64,000 nucleotides of DNA from Paraburkholderia dioscoreae (GTDB lineage: Bacteria > Pseudomonadota > Gammaproteobacteria > Burkholderiales > Burkholderiaceae): contig NZ_LR699553.1 of assembly GCF_902459535.1 (NCBI RefSeq), positions 2,976,001-3,040,000 on the forward strand. Direction: 5' to 3'. The position numbers and the translations under genes were made by a program. Under the pieces are notes generated by a model. The model made no database searches and had not been told where the DNA came from. It saw only the letters and a list, made by a program, of their open reading frames with translations. Below are positions 1 to 8,551 of this stretch, piece by piece; the first letter of the stretch is position 1, and each line of letters begins with the position of its first letter.

Positions 1-150
1 ATGGCCGCTTTCGAACTTGTCTTCATCGAATGCCGACACCGGCACCGAAACGTGTTGCTCCTTGCCGCGCGTGTCGGTGAAACGGAAGTCGACAAACTTG
101 ACGTCTTCGTCTTTGACGAGTTGAACGACGTCGGCCACGGATTTACTCAT
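1..150 (-). CDS. glnA: Glutamine synthetase type I, N-terminal fragment
   Basis: Only the first 50 codons are in the window; the gene runs off the left edge. The translation begins MSKSVADVVQLVKDEDVKF and continues with a VDFRFTDTRGKEQH segment, which is the typical beta-Grasp N-terminus of bacterial glutamine synthetase I, the enzyme that makes glutamine from glutamate, ammonia and ATP in the cytoplasm. An AGGAGAT ribosome site lies just before the ATG at 150. The upstream region has a sigma-54 promoter and NtrC-type sites, as expected for nitrogen-regulated glnA. Identity is recognised from the N-terminal sequence only. Confidence 0.93.
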   Translation of the reverse strand, partial: MSKSVADVVQLVKDEDVKFVDFRFTDTRGKEQHVSVPVSAFDEDKFESGH

Positions 151-285
151 AACCTATCTCCTGATTAACGAATTCGGCGGATTCAGCCGCCGCCCAATCT
201 AGCTGACCCGTCCCGGCGCGTCCACCCCTCAATGGGCAGGAACGAATATAAAAATCTGCTCGGACAAATCGATCGGCACCACTAA

Positions 286-301
286 AGCAGCTTCTGTGCC
301 A
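286..301 (-). promoter_or_regulatory. Sigma-54 (-24/-12) promoter of glnA
   Basis: On the minus strand this reads TGGCACAGAAGCTGCT, close to the RpoN consensus TGGCACG-N4-TTGCW with the required GG-N10-GC spacing. Transcription would start near 275, leaving a leader of about 125 nt before the glnA ATG at 150. Its position between glnA and the NtrC-like sites supports the call. Confidence 0.8.
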
Positions 302-399
302 TGCATGCGCCAACCCGGCGCAAAACCCGACTGCGCGCGCATTTGCGGGGAATGGGCGCACCGAACGGCATGCAGCCCCGAATTCTTCGAACCTCTTCT

Positions 400-416
400 C
401 GCACCAGTTTCGTGCA
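400..416. promoter_or_regulatory. NtrC-type enhancer site, proximal
   Basis: CGCACC-AGTTT-CGTGCA matches the NtrC dyad TGCACC-N5-GGTGCA at 10 of 12 half-site positions. It is centred about 133 bp upstream of the predicted sigma-54 start, a usual enhancer distance. Confidence 0.7.
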
Positions 417-469
417 TTCGTCAATTCGGTAACAGCCGCCATCTTTATTTTGGTGCATTCCATAGAATT

Positions 470-486
470 TGCACCATATTTGCGCA
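470..486. promoter_or_regulatory. NtrC-type enhancer site, distal
   Basis: TGCACC-ATATT-TGCGCA has a perfect left half-site and 4 of 6 matches in the right. It lies about 70 bp from the proximal site. A further lone half-site, TGGTGCA, sits at 451-457. Paired sites are typical of cooperative NtrC binding at glnA. Confidence 0.6.
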
Positions 487-555
487 TTCCTCCGGCCGAG
501 GCGTCCAACCGGCCAGCGCCGTTCGCGCCACGCGTGCGCGCTTCACTCCGCGCGC

Positions 556-561
556 TAGAAT
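556..561 (+). promoter_or_regulatory. Probable -10 box for the rhodanese gene
   Basis: TAGAAT preceded by GC (GCTAGAAT) fits the extended -10 seen in Burkholderia housekeeping promoters. Transcription would start near 568, 24 nt before the ATG. No convincing -35 box is visible. Confidence 0.4.
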
Positions 562-591
562 GATCATTTGGTCCGAAGGAGATATGCGCTC

Positions 592-1056
592 ATGAGCACG
601 CTCGAACAGTTGTACGCGGTCGCGGACAAGCGCCGCGCCGAGAACCAGTTGCCGTATGCGGGCGCGATATCGCCTGCGGAAGCGTTCGAACTGTTGCAGC
701 TCGATCCGCGCGTGCGCCTCGTCGACGTGCGCACGCGCGCCGAACTCGATTGGGTCGGCCGCCCGGTGATCGGCGACGGACAATATGCGCACGTGGAATG
801 GACGCGCTATCCGGGCGCGGTGCCGAATCAGGAATTCCTCCAGCAATTGAATCAGGTCGCCACGCCTGACACGCCGGTGCTGTTCCTGTGTCGCAGCGCC
901 GCGCGCTCCAAGCTCGCCGCGATTGCGGCCACCCAGGCTGGCTTCAACAAGGCGTACGACCTGCTGGAAGGCTTCGAAGGCGACAAGGACGGCCAAGGGC
1001 ATCGGAAGACGGTGTCGGGCTGGTGCTTTCGCGGATTGCCGTGGATTGGCGCGTAA
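592..1056 (+). CDS. Rhodanese-like sulfurtransferase, single domain
   Basis: A 154-residue protein with one rhodanese fold. The VRLVDVRTRAELDWVG segment (residues 41-56) is the typical entry strand, and the catalytic cysteine is Cys100 in LFLCRSAARS. Rhodaneses carry a persulfide on this Cys and transfer sulfane sulfur; the natural acceptor cannot be told from sequence. The ATG at 592 is preceded by AAGGAGA at 576-582, which rules out the longer TTG start at 568. The gene diverges from glnA, and the region between them carries both promoters. Confidence 0.88.
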   Translation: MSTLEQLYAVADKRRAENQLPYAGAISPAEAFELLQLDPRVRLVDVRTRAELDWVGRPVIGDGQYAHVEWTRYPGAVPNQEFLQQLNQVATPDTPVLFLCRSAARSKLAAIAATQAGFNKAYDLLEGFEGDKDGQGHRKTVSGWCFRGLPWIGA

Positions 1057-1264
1057 ATGCAGCATGTGGCGGCTTGATTGCTGCCTGGTTGTTACATTGC
1101 CTCTGCCTGCGCTCTTGCCTGATTGCCGCATGCCGCCCCGGCTCGTCGAAACCGGCTCAAGACAGCCCTGTCGAGGCTCGCGCGTGCGGACAAGTGCATC
1201 GTCTGCGCTAAATGTGACGCGCCGATGATGCGCCGATGCCACGCCCAGATGGATGACGAGCGCG

Positions 1265-1289
1265 ATAAAAAAGGGGCGCCGCAGCGCCC
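1265..1289 (-). terminator. Intrinsic terminator of the CinA-like gene
   Basis: Read on the minus strand, a GGGCGC/GCGCCC stem with a 4-nt loop is followed by six T residues. It lies about 30 bp beyond the stop codon of the 1318-2160 gene. Confidence 0.8.
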
Positions 1290-1317
1290 GAACAAATCTG
1301 GATGCATGCCGCGCTGA

Positions 1318-2160
1318 TCAGGCGCGCGGTTTCGTCGCCACGGCTGCTGCCGCTGCCTCGGGTTCGACGATATCGCCGCCCAGCAGATGCACACCTTCGC
1401 GCAGCTTGACGAATGCCGCTGCCACTGCTTCGGGTTCGCCCTTCACGCCCAGGTCGATATGATGCCGCGCATACACACCGCCGCGTTCCGCATCGCCCAC
1501 GCTCGGCAGACTGAAGACCCGCACGCCCGGAAAATCGTGTTCGATCTTTTCCATCAGCGGCGTGAGGCGTGACTCCGGCAACTCAAACACCAGTAGCGAC
1601 TTCTCCGCGTGCGGCATAGCGTGATGCAGATGCGCGTATTGCGTGTCCAGCACCCACTCGATCATCGGCCACGCCATGACGGGGAAGCCCGGCACGAACT
1701 GATGCTGCTGGATCGAAAAACCCGGAATCTTGTTGTACCCGTTCGGAATGATCGACGCACCCTGCGGATAGGTGCCCATATTCAGGCGATGCCGGTTCTC
1801 CGGCGACTCCAGATCGAGCGGCGTCGCAGCGTTCGCCGGGTGCATGTCGCGGATCCGCTCCTGAATCAGCTTCGCGGCTTCTGGGTGCAGTTCGAGCGGC
1901 ACGCCGAGCGCGGCCGCCGCGCATTGGCGCGTGTGGTCGTCCGGCGTGGCGCCGATGCCGCCCGTGGAAAACACGATGTCGCCGGAAGCAAACGTGCGCC
2001 GCAGCGTCGCCGTGATGCGCTCGGGGTCGTCGCCGATGTACTCCGCCCAGCCGAGCGACAGCCCACGCGCGCCGAGCAATTCGATAACCTTCGGCAGATG
2101 CTTGTCGATACGCCTGCCCGACAGGATCTCATCGCCGATGATGATGACGCCAAATGCCAT
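1318..2160 (-). CDS. CinA-like MoCF-domain (molybdopterin-binding fold) protein
   Basis: A 280-residue protein that opens GVIIIGDEILSGRRIDKHLP and carries GGIGATPDDHT at about residues 67-77, the signatures of the MoaB/MogA fold shared with the N-terminal half of CinA (COG1058). It lacks the C-terminal nicotinamide-nucleotide amidase half of full CinA, so it is the short form. Proteins of this form are linked to ADP-ribose or pyridine-nucleotide metabolism, but the substrate is not evident here. It is followed by a clear terminator and starts about 30 bp after the EI24 gene ends, so the two may be co-transcribed. Confidence 0.85.
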   Translation of the reverse strand: MAFGVIIIGDEILSGRRIDKHLPKVIELLGARGLSLGWAEYIGDDPERITATLRRTFASGDIVFSTGGIGATPDDHTRQCAAAALGVPLELHPEAAKLIQERIRDMHPANAATPLDLESPENRHRLNMGTYPQGASIIPNGYNKIPGFSIQQHQFVPGFPVMAWPMIEWVLDTQYAHLHHAMPHAEKSLLVFELPESRLTPLMEKIEHDFPGVRVFSLPSVGDAERGGVYARHHIDLGVKGEPEAVAAAFVKLREGVHLLGGDIVEPEAAAAAVATKPRA

Positions 2161-2190
2161 TGCCGCCTCTTTCGCTTAGTCAGTAATTCA

Positions 2191-3024
2191 TCAGTAAGGA
2201 ACCGGCGCCGCGTGTCGCACGCCGCCGTGCTCTTCCGCGCGCATGCGTTGCAGCGCGCGCAAACAGTAGTAGCCGAACCACAGCGCCGAAAACACGAGGA
2301 TGAAGGCATAGATCCAGATCGTCACGGCCGTGACCACCGGAAACAGTACGATCAGCCAGACTGACGACGCCCATAGCAGCGTGGGCAGCGAACCCAGCAA
2401 GCCGCTGGCAATGCCGATCAGCAGCAGCGGCAGGCGGAAGCGCCGCACCAGCGCGCGCCGCTCGTCACGCGTGGCATGCAGCGCTAGCGCGTCGTAGCTC
2501 ATCACGCGATACGTGAGCCACCCCCACAGCAGCGGCGGAATCAGCGCGAAGAACGGCGGCACAAGCCAGAGCGGCAGCGTGACGATCAGCAGCACCAGAC
2601 ACACCAGCGTGGTCCACAACGCCTGCGCGAGGCTACCGTACCACGTTCCGCCGCGGCGCATTTCCAGGCTCGGGAACTGGCGCGCGGACAGGAAGCGGAT
2701 CACGGCGGGCATCGACAGCGTGGCGATCAGCAGCAGCACCGTGACGACGATCAGCGGAATCGCCATCGCGATCACGATAAACGGCGCGATCGCCGCGTGC
2801 AGCGCCGCAAAACCGAGCCAGTCGAACAGATGATAAAGCGTCAGCGTGAAAGACCAGCCTTCGAGCCAGGTGCGGGTCGCGCCGATCAGCGTCTGCCAGG
2901 AAAACCACAGGATCACGCCCCACCCGACCGTTGCCGCGAGAAACGGCATGAAGGTCAGCCAGAGCATGCGCGGGTGGAGCGCGCTTGCGAGCGCGCGTCC
3001 GAACGAGCGCAACAGATCATTCAT
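2191..3024 (-). CDS. EI24 domain-containing inner-membrane protein (CysZ-like)
   Basis: A 277-residue polytopic protein starting MNDLLRSFGRALASALHP. It has several long hydrophobic segments with the short amphipathic linkers of the EI24/CysZ family. CysZ proteins take part in sulfate uptake; whether this one moves sulfate is not shown. The start at 3024 matches where family homology begins. A longer upstream frame to 3108 has no family character, and no strong ribosome site helps to choose. Next downstream on the same strand is the CinA-like gene. Confidence 0.75.
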   Translation of the reverse strand: MNDLLRSFGRALASALHPRMLWLTFMPFLAATVGWGVILWFSWQTLIGATRTWLEGWSFTLTLYHLFDWLGFAALHAAIAPFIVIAMAIPLIVVTVLLLIATLSMPAVIRFLSARQFPSLEMRRGGTWYGSLAQALWTTLVCLVLLIVTLPLWLVPPFFALIPPLLWGWLTYRVMSYDALALHATRDERRALVRRFRLPLLLIGIASGLLGSLPTLLWASSVWLIVLFPVVTAVTIWIYAFILVFSALWFGYYCLRALQRMRAEEHGGVRHAAPVPY

Positions 3025-3160
3025 GCGAGCCAGTGCCGGTGAACGAAACGATGGAATAGGAAAAACCGCGCGACGATCCGGCCAGGCGGCCCGACGCCCG
3101 TCCAACAAGGGGACTTCCTGCGGGGCGTGCGCAAACGTGAACAGGATAAACCACGTGATG

Positions 3161-3183
3161 CGCCGCCGGGGAAACCGGCGGCG
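3161..3183. terminator. Perfect 9-bp hairpin after the desaturase gene
   Basis: CGCCGCCGG-GGAAA-CCGGCGGCG forms a perfect 9-bp stem 16 bp beyond the stop of the minus-strand sterol desaturase gene. There is no T-tract, so it may be an mRNA end-stabilising hairpin or a weak terminator. Confidence 0.5.
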
Positions 3184-3198
3184 TGGGAGGATGCGCGC

Positions 3199-4197
3199 TC
3201 AAACGGCGGCGGCGTCGTTACTTTCGGTGCGGCGCTTCGGCGAAAGGCGCCCGGCGATGCGCACGAGGGCGAGCCAGTGCTGCGCCCAGAAACCTTCGCC
3301 GTAGCGGCGGCCTTCGAGTTGATCGCTGATGCCGGTCGGCTCCATGTCGCGGCTCCAGGACACACTGCGAAACAGCATGTCCCACCACGGAAACAGCACG
3401 CCGAAGTTGCAACCGTACTTCAAACCTTCGTGGCCGTAGCCGATCGCATGATGGCGGCGATGAAAGGTCGGACTGACCAGCAGACGCTCACCCAGCCAAC
3501 CGAAATACAGACGGATATTCGCGTGCTGCACGCTCTGCGCGAGATTCGTAATGGCCACCAGTACGACGAACTGCGACGGCGGCACACCGATCACCAGCGC
3601 GATCACCGCGAAAAACGAAGCCTGCAGCAGATCGTCGAGCAGATGGTTGCGGTCGTCGGACCACAGCGACATCTGCTGCTGGCTGTGGTGCACCGCATGC
3701 AGTTCCCACCACACGCCGATCCGGTGCTCCCAACGGTGATACCAGTAACCGGCGAAGTCGAGCACGAGCAGATACATCACGAACGTGACGAGCGGCTGCG
3801 TGGTGACGCCCGGCCACAGATTGTCGAACTCGATATTCGAAATGTTGTGCAGCCGCAGCCACGCCTGCACATTGTCGAAGAACGGCTGCAGCGCGAAAAA
3901 AAAGAACAGGTTGAGAATGCCGAGCTTGGCGATCCACGTGTAGATCACATCGACGCGCACCGCCTTGCGGTTCTCCCACTGCTCCACCGGACGCAACGCT
4001 TCGAGCGGGCGCAGGATCGCGTACATGGCCAGCACTTCGAAGACGCCCACGATCACCCAGTACAGGCTGTCGTAGGTGTCTTCGTCGTAGTCCATCAGAT
4101 TGAAGCGGAACAGCAGCGGCTGCACCACGTCGACGTACAGCAACGTCTGCACGGCTGAGACGAAGCTGTCGAGGGAAGAAAAAATCAGATGGAACAT
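3199..4197 (-). CDS. Sterol desaturase / fatty acid hydroxylase family protein
   Basis: A 332-residue integral membrane di-iron oxygenase-type protein. The histidine clusters of the family are all present: HRWEH at 154-158, HAVHH at 167-171 and FHRRHH at 245-250. Hydrophobic segments flank them (near 40-65, 85-105, 135-153 and 195-220). The family hydroxylates or desaturates lipids such as sterols, hopanoids, carotenoids or fatty acids; the lipid here is unknown. Downstream is a strong hairpin. It starts 58 bp after the end of the beta-propeller gene on the same strand. Confidence 0.87.
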   Translation of the reverse strand: MFHLIFSSLDSFVSAVQTLLYVDVVQPLLFRFNLMDYDEDTYDSLYWVIVGVFEVLAMYAILRPLEALRPVEQWENRKAVRVDVIYTWIAKLGILNLFFFFALQPFFDNVQAWLRLHNISNIEFDNLWPGVTTQPLVTFVMYLLVLDFAGYWYHRWEHRIGVWWELHAVHHSQQQMSLWSDDRNHLLDDLLQASFFAVIALVIGVPPSQFVVLVAITNLAQSVQHANIRLYFGWLGERLLVSPTFHRRHHAIGYGHEGLKYGCNFGVLFPWWDMLFRSVSWSRDMEPTGISDQLEGRRYGEGFWAQHWLALVRIAGRLSPKRRTESNDAAAV

Positions 4198-4255
4198 GGT
4201 GCTGGCCTGTTACTTCATCCGTGACGGTTCGCCTGGTGCAGCATGAACCCTTGCA

Positions 4256-5275
4256 TCAGGCGCCATTCGGCGCCGTGACCGGCGCGCGATTGAAGAAATA
4301 GATGCCGTGCGGCGAACGGCCCACGGCAATCGTCTGGATCAGCTTACGCGTTGTCAGGTCGATGATGCCGACGTGCTTCGCGAAGCGGAACGTAACCCAC
4401 AGATAGCGTTTGTCGGCGGAAAGTTCCATGTCGTCGGGTCCGGGCATCAAACCCGTGATGTCGCCGACGTTGGTGAGCGCATCTTCGTCGATGATGCTGA
4501 TGGTGCTCGCCACCCGGTTCGACACCGCGACGTGCTTGCCGTCGGCCAGCGAGCGGAAGTTATGCGCGCCGTTGCCCGTGTGGATCGTCTTGATGACCTT
4601 CTGGTTGCGCCAGTCGACCACCGCCACGTAATCCGCGCCCGTCATGCCGACCAGCAGGTATTTGTCGCCCGGCGTCATCCACAGGCCCGCCGGCACCTTG
4701 CCGACTTTCATCTTCCACTTGACGGTCTGCGTGGCGAGATCGATCGCCGCCAGTTCGCCCGATACCTGCAGCGTGACGAAAACCGTTTTGCTGTCTGTCG
4801 TGAACGCCATGTGGCTCGGCATGACCGCGAGCGGCAGGCGCGACGCCAGCGTCATCTGGTTCTTCTGGCCGTCGTAATGATAGATGTCGAGACGGTCCAG
4901 ACGCAGGCCGGTGGTGACCAGCCATTTGCGGTCAGGCGAAAACCCGATCTGATACGGATCTTCGATATTTTCGACCCAGCGCTGCACCTGGCCGGTTTTC
5001 GGATCGACGAACATCAGATTGTTCGACACCGAATTCGCCACGATCAACGACGAATTGTCCGGCGTGGCCATCAGATGGTGCGGTTCCTTGCCCGTGGGCA
5101 CGGTGCCGATCACCTGATGGGTGGTCTCGTCGATCAGGCTCAGCGTGGCTTCGCCGGAATTGAGCACGATCACGTTGTTGGCGTGGGCGGCCGGAGAAAA
5201 AAAACCTGCGGCGGCAACCAGTGCCGCACCCGCGGCGAACGTGGCAGTCAAGCCGGGAAGAAAAAATTTGCGCAT
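4256..5275 (-). CDS. Secreted YVTN-family beta-propeller repeat protein
   Basis: A 339-residue protein with a signal peptide (MRKFFLPGLTATFAAGAALV, cleavage after SPAAHA) and then repeated blades of the form VIGTVPTGKEPHHL, WKMKVGKVPAGL, VIKTIHTGNGAHNF and LIQTIAVGRSPHGI. These are YVTN/NHL-type 40-residue propeller repeats. Such periplasmic propellers often accompany PQQ or cytochrome systems, but no such partner lies next to it; the gcd gene is 14 kb away. The function is unassigned. The sterol desaturase gene follows on the same strand. Confidence 0.82.
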   Translation of the reverse strand: MRKFFLPGLTATFAAGAALVAAAGFFSPAAHANNVIVLNSGEATLSLIDETTHQVIGTVPTGKEPHHLMATPDNSSLIVANSVSNNLMFVDPKTGQVQRWVENIEDPYQIGFSPDRKWLVTTGLRLDRLDIYHYDGQKNQMTLASRLPLAVMPSHMAFTTDSKTVFVTLQVSGELAAIDLATQTVKWKMKVGKVPAGLWMTPGDKYLLVGMTGADYVAVVDWRNQKVIKTIHTGNGAHNFRSLADGKHVAVSNRVASTISIIDEDALTNVGDITGLMPGPDDMELSADKRYLWVTFRFAKHVGIIDLTTRKLIQTIAVGRSPHGIYFFNRAPVTAPNGA

Positions 5276-5869
5276 GAAAACTCACTTCGGAGAACAGCCA
5301 TCATTGTAGAACGTTTGCCAGGGCCAGCGGTTGACGCAGGTCGGTGTTCGGGCACGAGAGAAATCAGGGGCGCGATGGGCTTTGGCGCCGCCTGGCAAGC
5401 AGGCCGGCGCCATCCTCGCTCACGTCGTTCCGAAACAACGGGCAATGATTATCAGGCTTGAAGTCTTAAATCTCATTCAAAGCATGTGAATACGAGAACA
5501 GACTTAAATTGAAAACATAATTGCCAGAATATCTAGGATCATTCTTTGGTTGATTCATTTTCCCACACCGGTGAATCGACAGTTACGCTCACAAAAAGAA
5601 TTTTCCTCGCTGACTTCGCGATTTAACTGACCTCTCTGCGTTTCGCAGGATTGGACAATCCCGCAGCCTCATCGCCCACGCGATCAACCCAGTGGACGCA
5701 GGCATGACGCGGGCGGTTCCTGCGCGCAAAAAATACCGGGGCACCGGCACAGGAACTCCGAATCCTGCGGGTATTTATTTTTGCGCAATTTATCAGGGCG
5801 ATGAATCCTTACTGGTCCCCCGCGTTGATGCGCTGTCCGTCTACACAATAGCGCGGAGTTTCTAAAACA
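5276..5869. other. AT-richer intergenic leader of the autotransporter gene
   Basis: No gene is seen here. The stretch around 5440-5640 is visibly more AT-rich than its surroundings, which may reflect a regulated promoter for the autotransporter. It holds a dyad GATTCA...TGAATC (5552-5577), a near-contiguous dyad GGATTG-GA-CAATCC around 5648-5662, and the large inverted repeat described separately. No promoter could be chosen with confidence. Confidence 0.5.
5724..5786 (+). repeat. Long inverted repeat in the autotransporter leader
   Basis: GCGCAAAAAATACC (5724-5737) pairs with GGTATTTATTTTTGCGC (5770-5786), a 14-bp stem with a 3-nt bulge and a loop of 32 nt. A competing pairing is visible: GGTTCCTG at 5715-5722 against CAGGAAC at 5750-5756. 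The structure ends in a U-rich arm 84 nt before the adhesin ATG. Confidence 0.55.
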
Positions 5870-8299
5870 ATGAATTTCAATAAACCATTGGTCTGGTATA
5901 AAACGACGGAAACGTGGCTGGCGGAACCGGCGCCGGCAAGATCGAAGACAAGGCGAGCAGCGGGTCGCGAGAAAGCTATCGCGCGGGCGGTGCTGGGGCT
6001 GGCGGTATTGGCAGGGGGCGCGCCGGCGGCACAGGCGGCCACCATCTATTTCGCGGCAGCCCCGTTCAATCCCGCAACGGACGCGAATGCCACGGCCGTC
6101 GGCCCCGGCTCGATCGCGGAGGGCATCGCGGCACAGGCGGTGGGCGCCTATTCCATTGCGCACGGCATGCAGGCGAACGCGGCCGGCACTCATGCGGTAG
6201 CACTCGGCATGGACGCGCAAGCGCTGAGCGAAAGCTCGATCGCAACAGGTTTTCAGGCCACGGCGGCAGCCACCTTCTCGATTGCGACGGGCGTGCAATC
6301 GAACGCACAGGCCTTCGGCTCGATTGCGACTGGCGTGCAAGCAACCGCGCGCGGCGACAGATCGACCGCGACAGGCCTTCAGTCCGATGCCGAGGGCGAC
6401 AATTCGATCGCGACCGGCGCGCAAGCAAGAGCGATCGGCACGAGTTCTGTCGCGATCGGCTACCTGTCGAGCACGCTCGGCACCGGTGCCTTCGCGGGCG
6501 GCAATTGGGCCCTGGCGGCGGCTGACTACAGCACTGCGATCGGCAATCAGGCCTTCGCGAACGGCGTTGGGGCAATGGCGTTGGGCGCATTCGCGCAGGC
6601 TGCCGGCGGCAACGCCACGGCTCTCGGCGCCAATTCCAGTGCCTCGGGCACAGGCGCCACCGCATTCGGCGCCGACGCATCCGCGGCGTCGGCGGGCAGC
6701 ATCGCCGTCGGTTACGCCGCCGTTGCCAGCAACGCCGGCTCGATTGCAATGGGCCGTAACGCGAATGCATCCGCTGACGGTTCGGTTGCCTTGGGCCAGG
6801 GTTCGTTGGCTGACCGCGCCAATTCCGTCTCGGTCGGCTCCGCGGGCAACGAACGTCAGGTCACGAACGTCGCAGCCGGCACCCAGGCAACCGACGCCGT
6901 CAATCTGAGCCAGTTGCAGGCTGTTAGCGCGAACGCTTCGCGCTATTTCAAGGCAAACGGCCTGAACGACGGAACGGACGATGCATCGGCCACGGGCGCC
7001 AACGCAGTCGCCATCGGCGGTTCGGGACTCGCCGCAGGACAAGCGAGCCTTGCCGTCGGCACGGGCACGCAGGCGAATGGCGACTTCAGCACGGCGGTGG
7101 GCGGCTTCGCCGTCGCTCAGGCTGACGGGTCCACCGCCGTTGGCTATCAGGCAAGCGCAATGGCCACCAATGCAACCGCACTCGGTTATCAGGCAAGCGC
7201 AATGGCCACCAATGCAACCGCACTCGGTTATCAAGCCAACGCCGCCGCCGCGAACTCCACCGCGCTCGGCCGTCAGGCGAGCGCGGTGGCCGTCGGCTCG
7301 GTCGCACTCGGCCAGGGCTCGGTAGCCAACCGCGCGGGAACCGTCTCCGTGGGCTCCGCCGGCAACGAACGCCAGATTACGAACGTCGCGGCCGGTGCCG
7401 CCGACACCGACGCCGTCAACCTCGCACAGTTGAAAGCCGTGAGCGCGCAAGGCGCGGCCACCGCCGCGAAGCTCGACGGCGCGGTGATGTACGACCGGAA
7501 CGCCGACGGCAGCGTTGACCGGAGCAGCGTCACGCTTGGCGGCGACAGTTCGAACGGCGGCACCCTGATCCACAACCTCGCGGCCGGCGTTGCCGGAACC
7601 GATGCGGTCAACGTGAACCAGCTGAACGCGGCCATCGCCGGCGCCGTCAACAACGCCGTGGTCGATGCGGCCAATCCGTTCTTCAGCGCGCAAGGCAATC
7701 GTGATACCGAAGCCGCCGTGTCGTCCGGCACGCACGCCGTCGCCATGGGCGCCAGCGCGCAGGCCACTGGCGCCAACGCAATCGCCGTCGGTGCAAGTTC
7801 GCTGGCGGGAGGCAACAACGCCACCGCGCTCGGCGCGGCGGCGAATGCCAGCGCCGACAACTCGGTCGCGCTGGGCCAGGGCTCGATCGCGGATCGGGCG
7901 AACACGGTATCAGTCGGCGCGGCGGGCCAGGAACGCCTGATCACCAATGTCGCGGCCGGCGTGCAAGGCACCGACGCCGTCAACGTCAACCAGTTGCAAC
8001 AAAGCACCAGCGCTGCGCTCAGCCAGGCAAACAGCTATACCGATGACCAGATCCGCTCCGCCCGCCGCGACTCATACGGTGGCACGGCATCCGCAATGGC
8101 AATGGCCGGTTTGCCGCAAGCGGTCCTGCCCGGTCACGGGATGGTCGCGATGGCCGGCGGCACCTACGCCGGCCAGTCGGCGTTCGCCATTGGCGTATCG
8201 CAGCTCTCGGAAACGGGTAAGTGGGTCTACAAGCTGCAAGGCACCACGGATTCGCGCGGCCAGTTCGGCGCGTCGATCGGCGCCGGTATGCACTGGTAA
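5870..8299 (+). CDS. YadA-like trimeric autotransporter adhesin
   Basis: An 809-residue type Vc autotransporter. The N-terminus has a W-x9-W pattern like the extended signal peptide region of large autotransporters, then a hydrophobic core ending in APAAQA. Residues about 75-320 and 370-480 are YadA head repeats of the AxAxGxxSxAxG type. Four neck/HIM motifs with TDAVN follow the heads, each after a segment such as NVAAG or NLAAG. The last 75 residues (ASAMAMAGLPQ to GASIGAGMHW) form the YadA membrane anchor ending in aromatic Trp. The passenger is short and stalk-poor. A perfect 42-bp tandem duplication lies within the head. GGAG at 5854-5857 serves the ATG. Confidence 0.93.
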   Translation: MNFNKPLVWYKTTETWLAEPAPARSKTRRAAGREKAIARAVLGLAVLAGGAPAAQAATIYFAAAPFNPATDANATAVGPGSIAEGIAAQAVGAYSIAHGMQANAAGTHAVALGMDAQALSESSIATGFQATAAATFSIATGVQSNAQAFGSIATGVQATARGDRSTATGLQSDAEGDNSIATGAQARAIGTSSVAIGYLSSTLGTGAFAGGNWALAAADYSTAIGNQAFANGVGAMALGAFAQAAGGNATALGANSSASGTGATAFGADASAASAGSIAVGYAAVASNAGSIAMGRNANASADGSVALGQGSLADRANSVSVGSAGNERQVTNVAAGTQATDAVNLSQLQAVSANASRYFKANGLNDGTDDASATGANAVAIGGSGLAAGQASLAVGTGTQANGDFSTAVGGFAVAQADGSTAVGYQASAMATNATALGYQASAMATNATALGYQANAAAANSTALGRQASAVAVGSVALGQGSVANRAGTVSVGSAGNERQITNVAAGAADTDAVNLAQLKAVSAQGAATAAKLDGAVMYDRNADGSVDRSSVTLGGDSSNGGTLIHNLAAGVAGTDAVNVNQLNAAIAGAVNNAVVDAANPFFSAQGNRDTEAAVSSGTHAVAMGASAQATGANAIAVGASSLAGGNNATALGAAANASADNSVALGQGSIADRANTVSVGAAGQERLITNVAAGVQGTDAVNVNQLQQSTSAALSQANSYTDDQIRSARRDSYGGTASAMAMAGLPQAVLPGHGMVAMAGGTYAGQSAFAIGVSQLSETGKWVYKLQGTTDSRGQFGASIGAGMHW
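7145..7228 (+). repeat. Perfect 42-bp tandem duplication in the adhesin head
   Basis: Units 7145-7186 and 7187-7228 are identical, encoding two copies of the 14-residue repeat YQASAMATNATALG. The flanking repeats are related but diverged. The exact DNA identity points to recent slippage or unequal recombination. Confidence 0.9.
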
Positions 8300-8438
8300 G
8301 CCGGACCAGGCCGAACTGACAGGGCGAACCGGGGCCGAGGCCGCCACTGCCGTGGCCCGGGTATCGATGTAGCGAGTGTCTCGGGCGCGAGTCGGAAAAA
8401 GAGGCCCGCGTCTTTCGCGCGCGACGTCATTCTCACGA

Positions 8439-8462
8439 GGCATGGCGTTGCGCGCCTTTTTT
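8439..8462 (+). terminator. Probable terminator after the adhesin gene
   Basis: A short imperfect stem built on AGGC...GCCT with an inner G-C pair is followed directly by six T residues (8457-8462). The stem is weak, so the call rests mostly on the T-run and its position 140-160 bp after the stop codon. Confidence 0.45.
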
Positions 8463-8551
8463 ATCCGCGCGGTGAGAGCTTAGCGGCGCGCCACGCGAGC
8501 CGCCCCTCCAGACGGGGCAGGCATGGCGCCCCACCCCGCTTGTCGCGGCGC

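Noticed and set aside
5684..7735. 683-residue open frame antisense to the adhesin gene
   Set aside because: It is a mirror of the repetitive YadA-like head: high GC and repeats remove stops on the other strand. It has no ribosome site or recognisable domain.
8503..8520. CCCC/GGGG hairpin as the hrpA terminator
   Set aside because: The stem is only four base pairs and there is no T-run on the minus strand.
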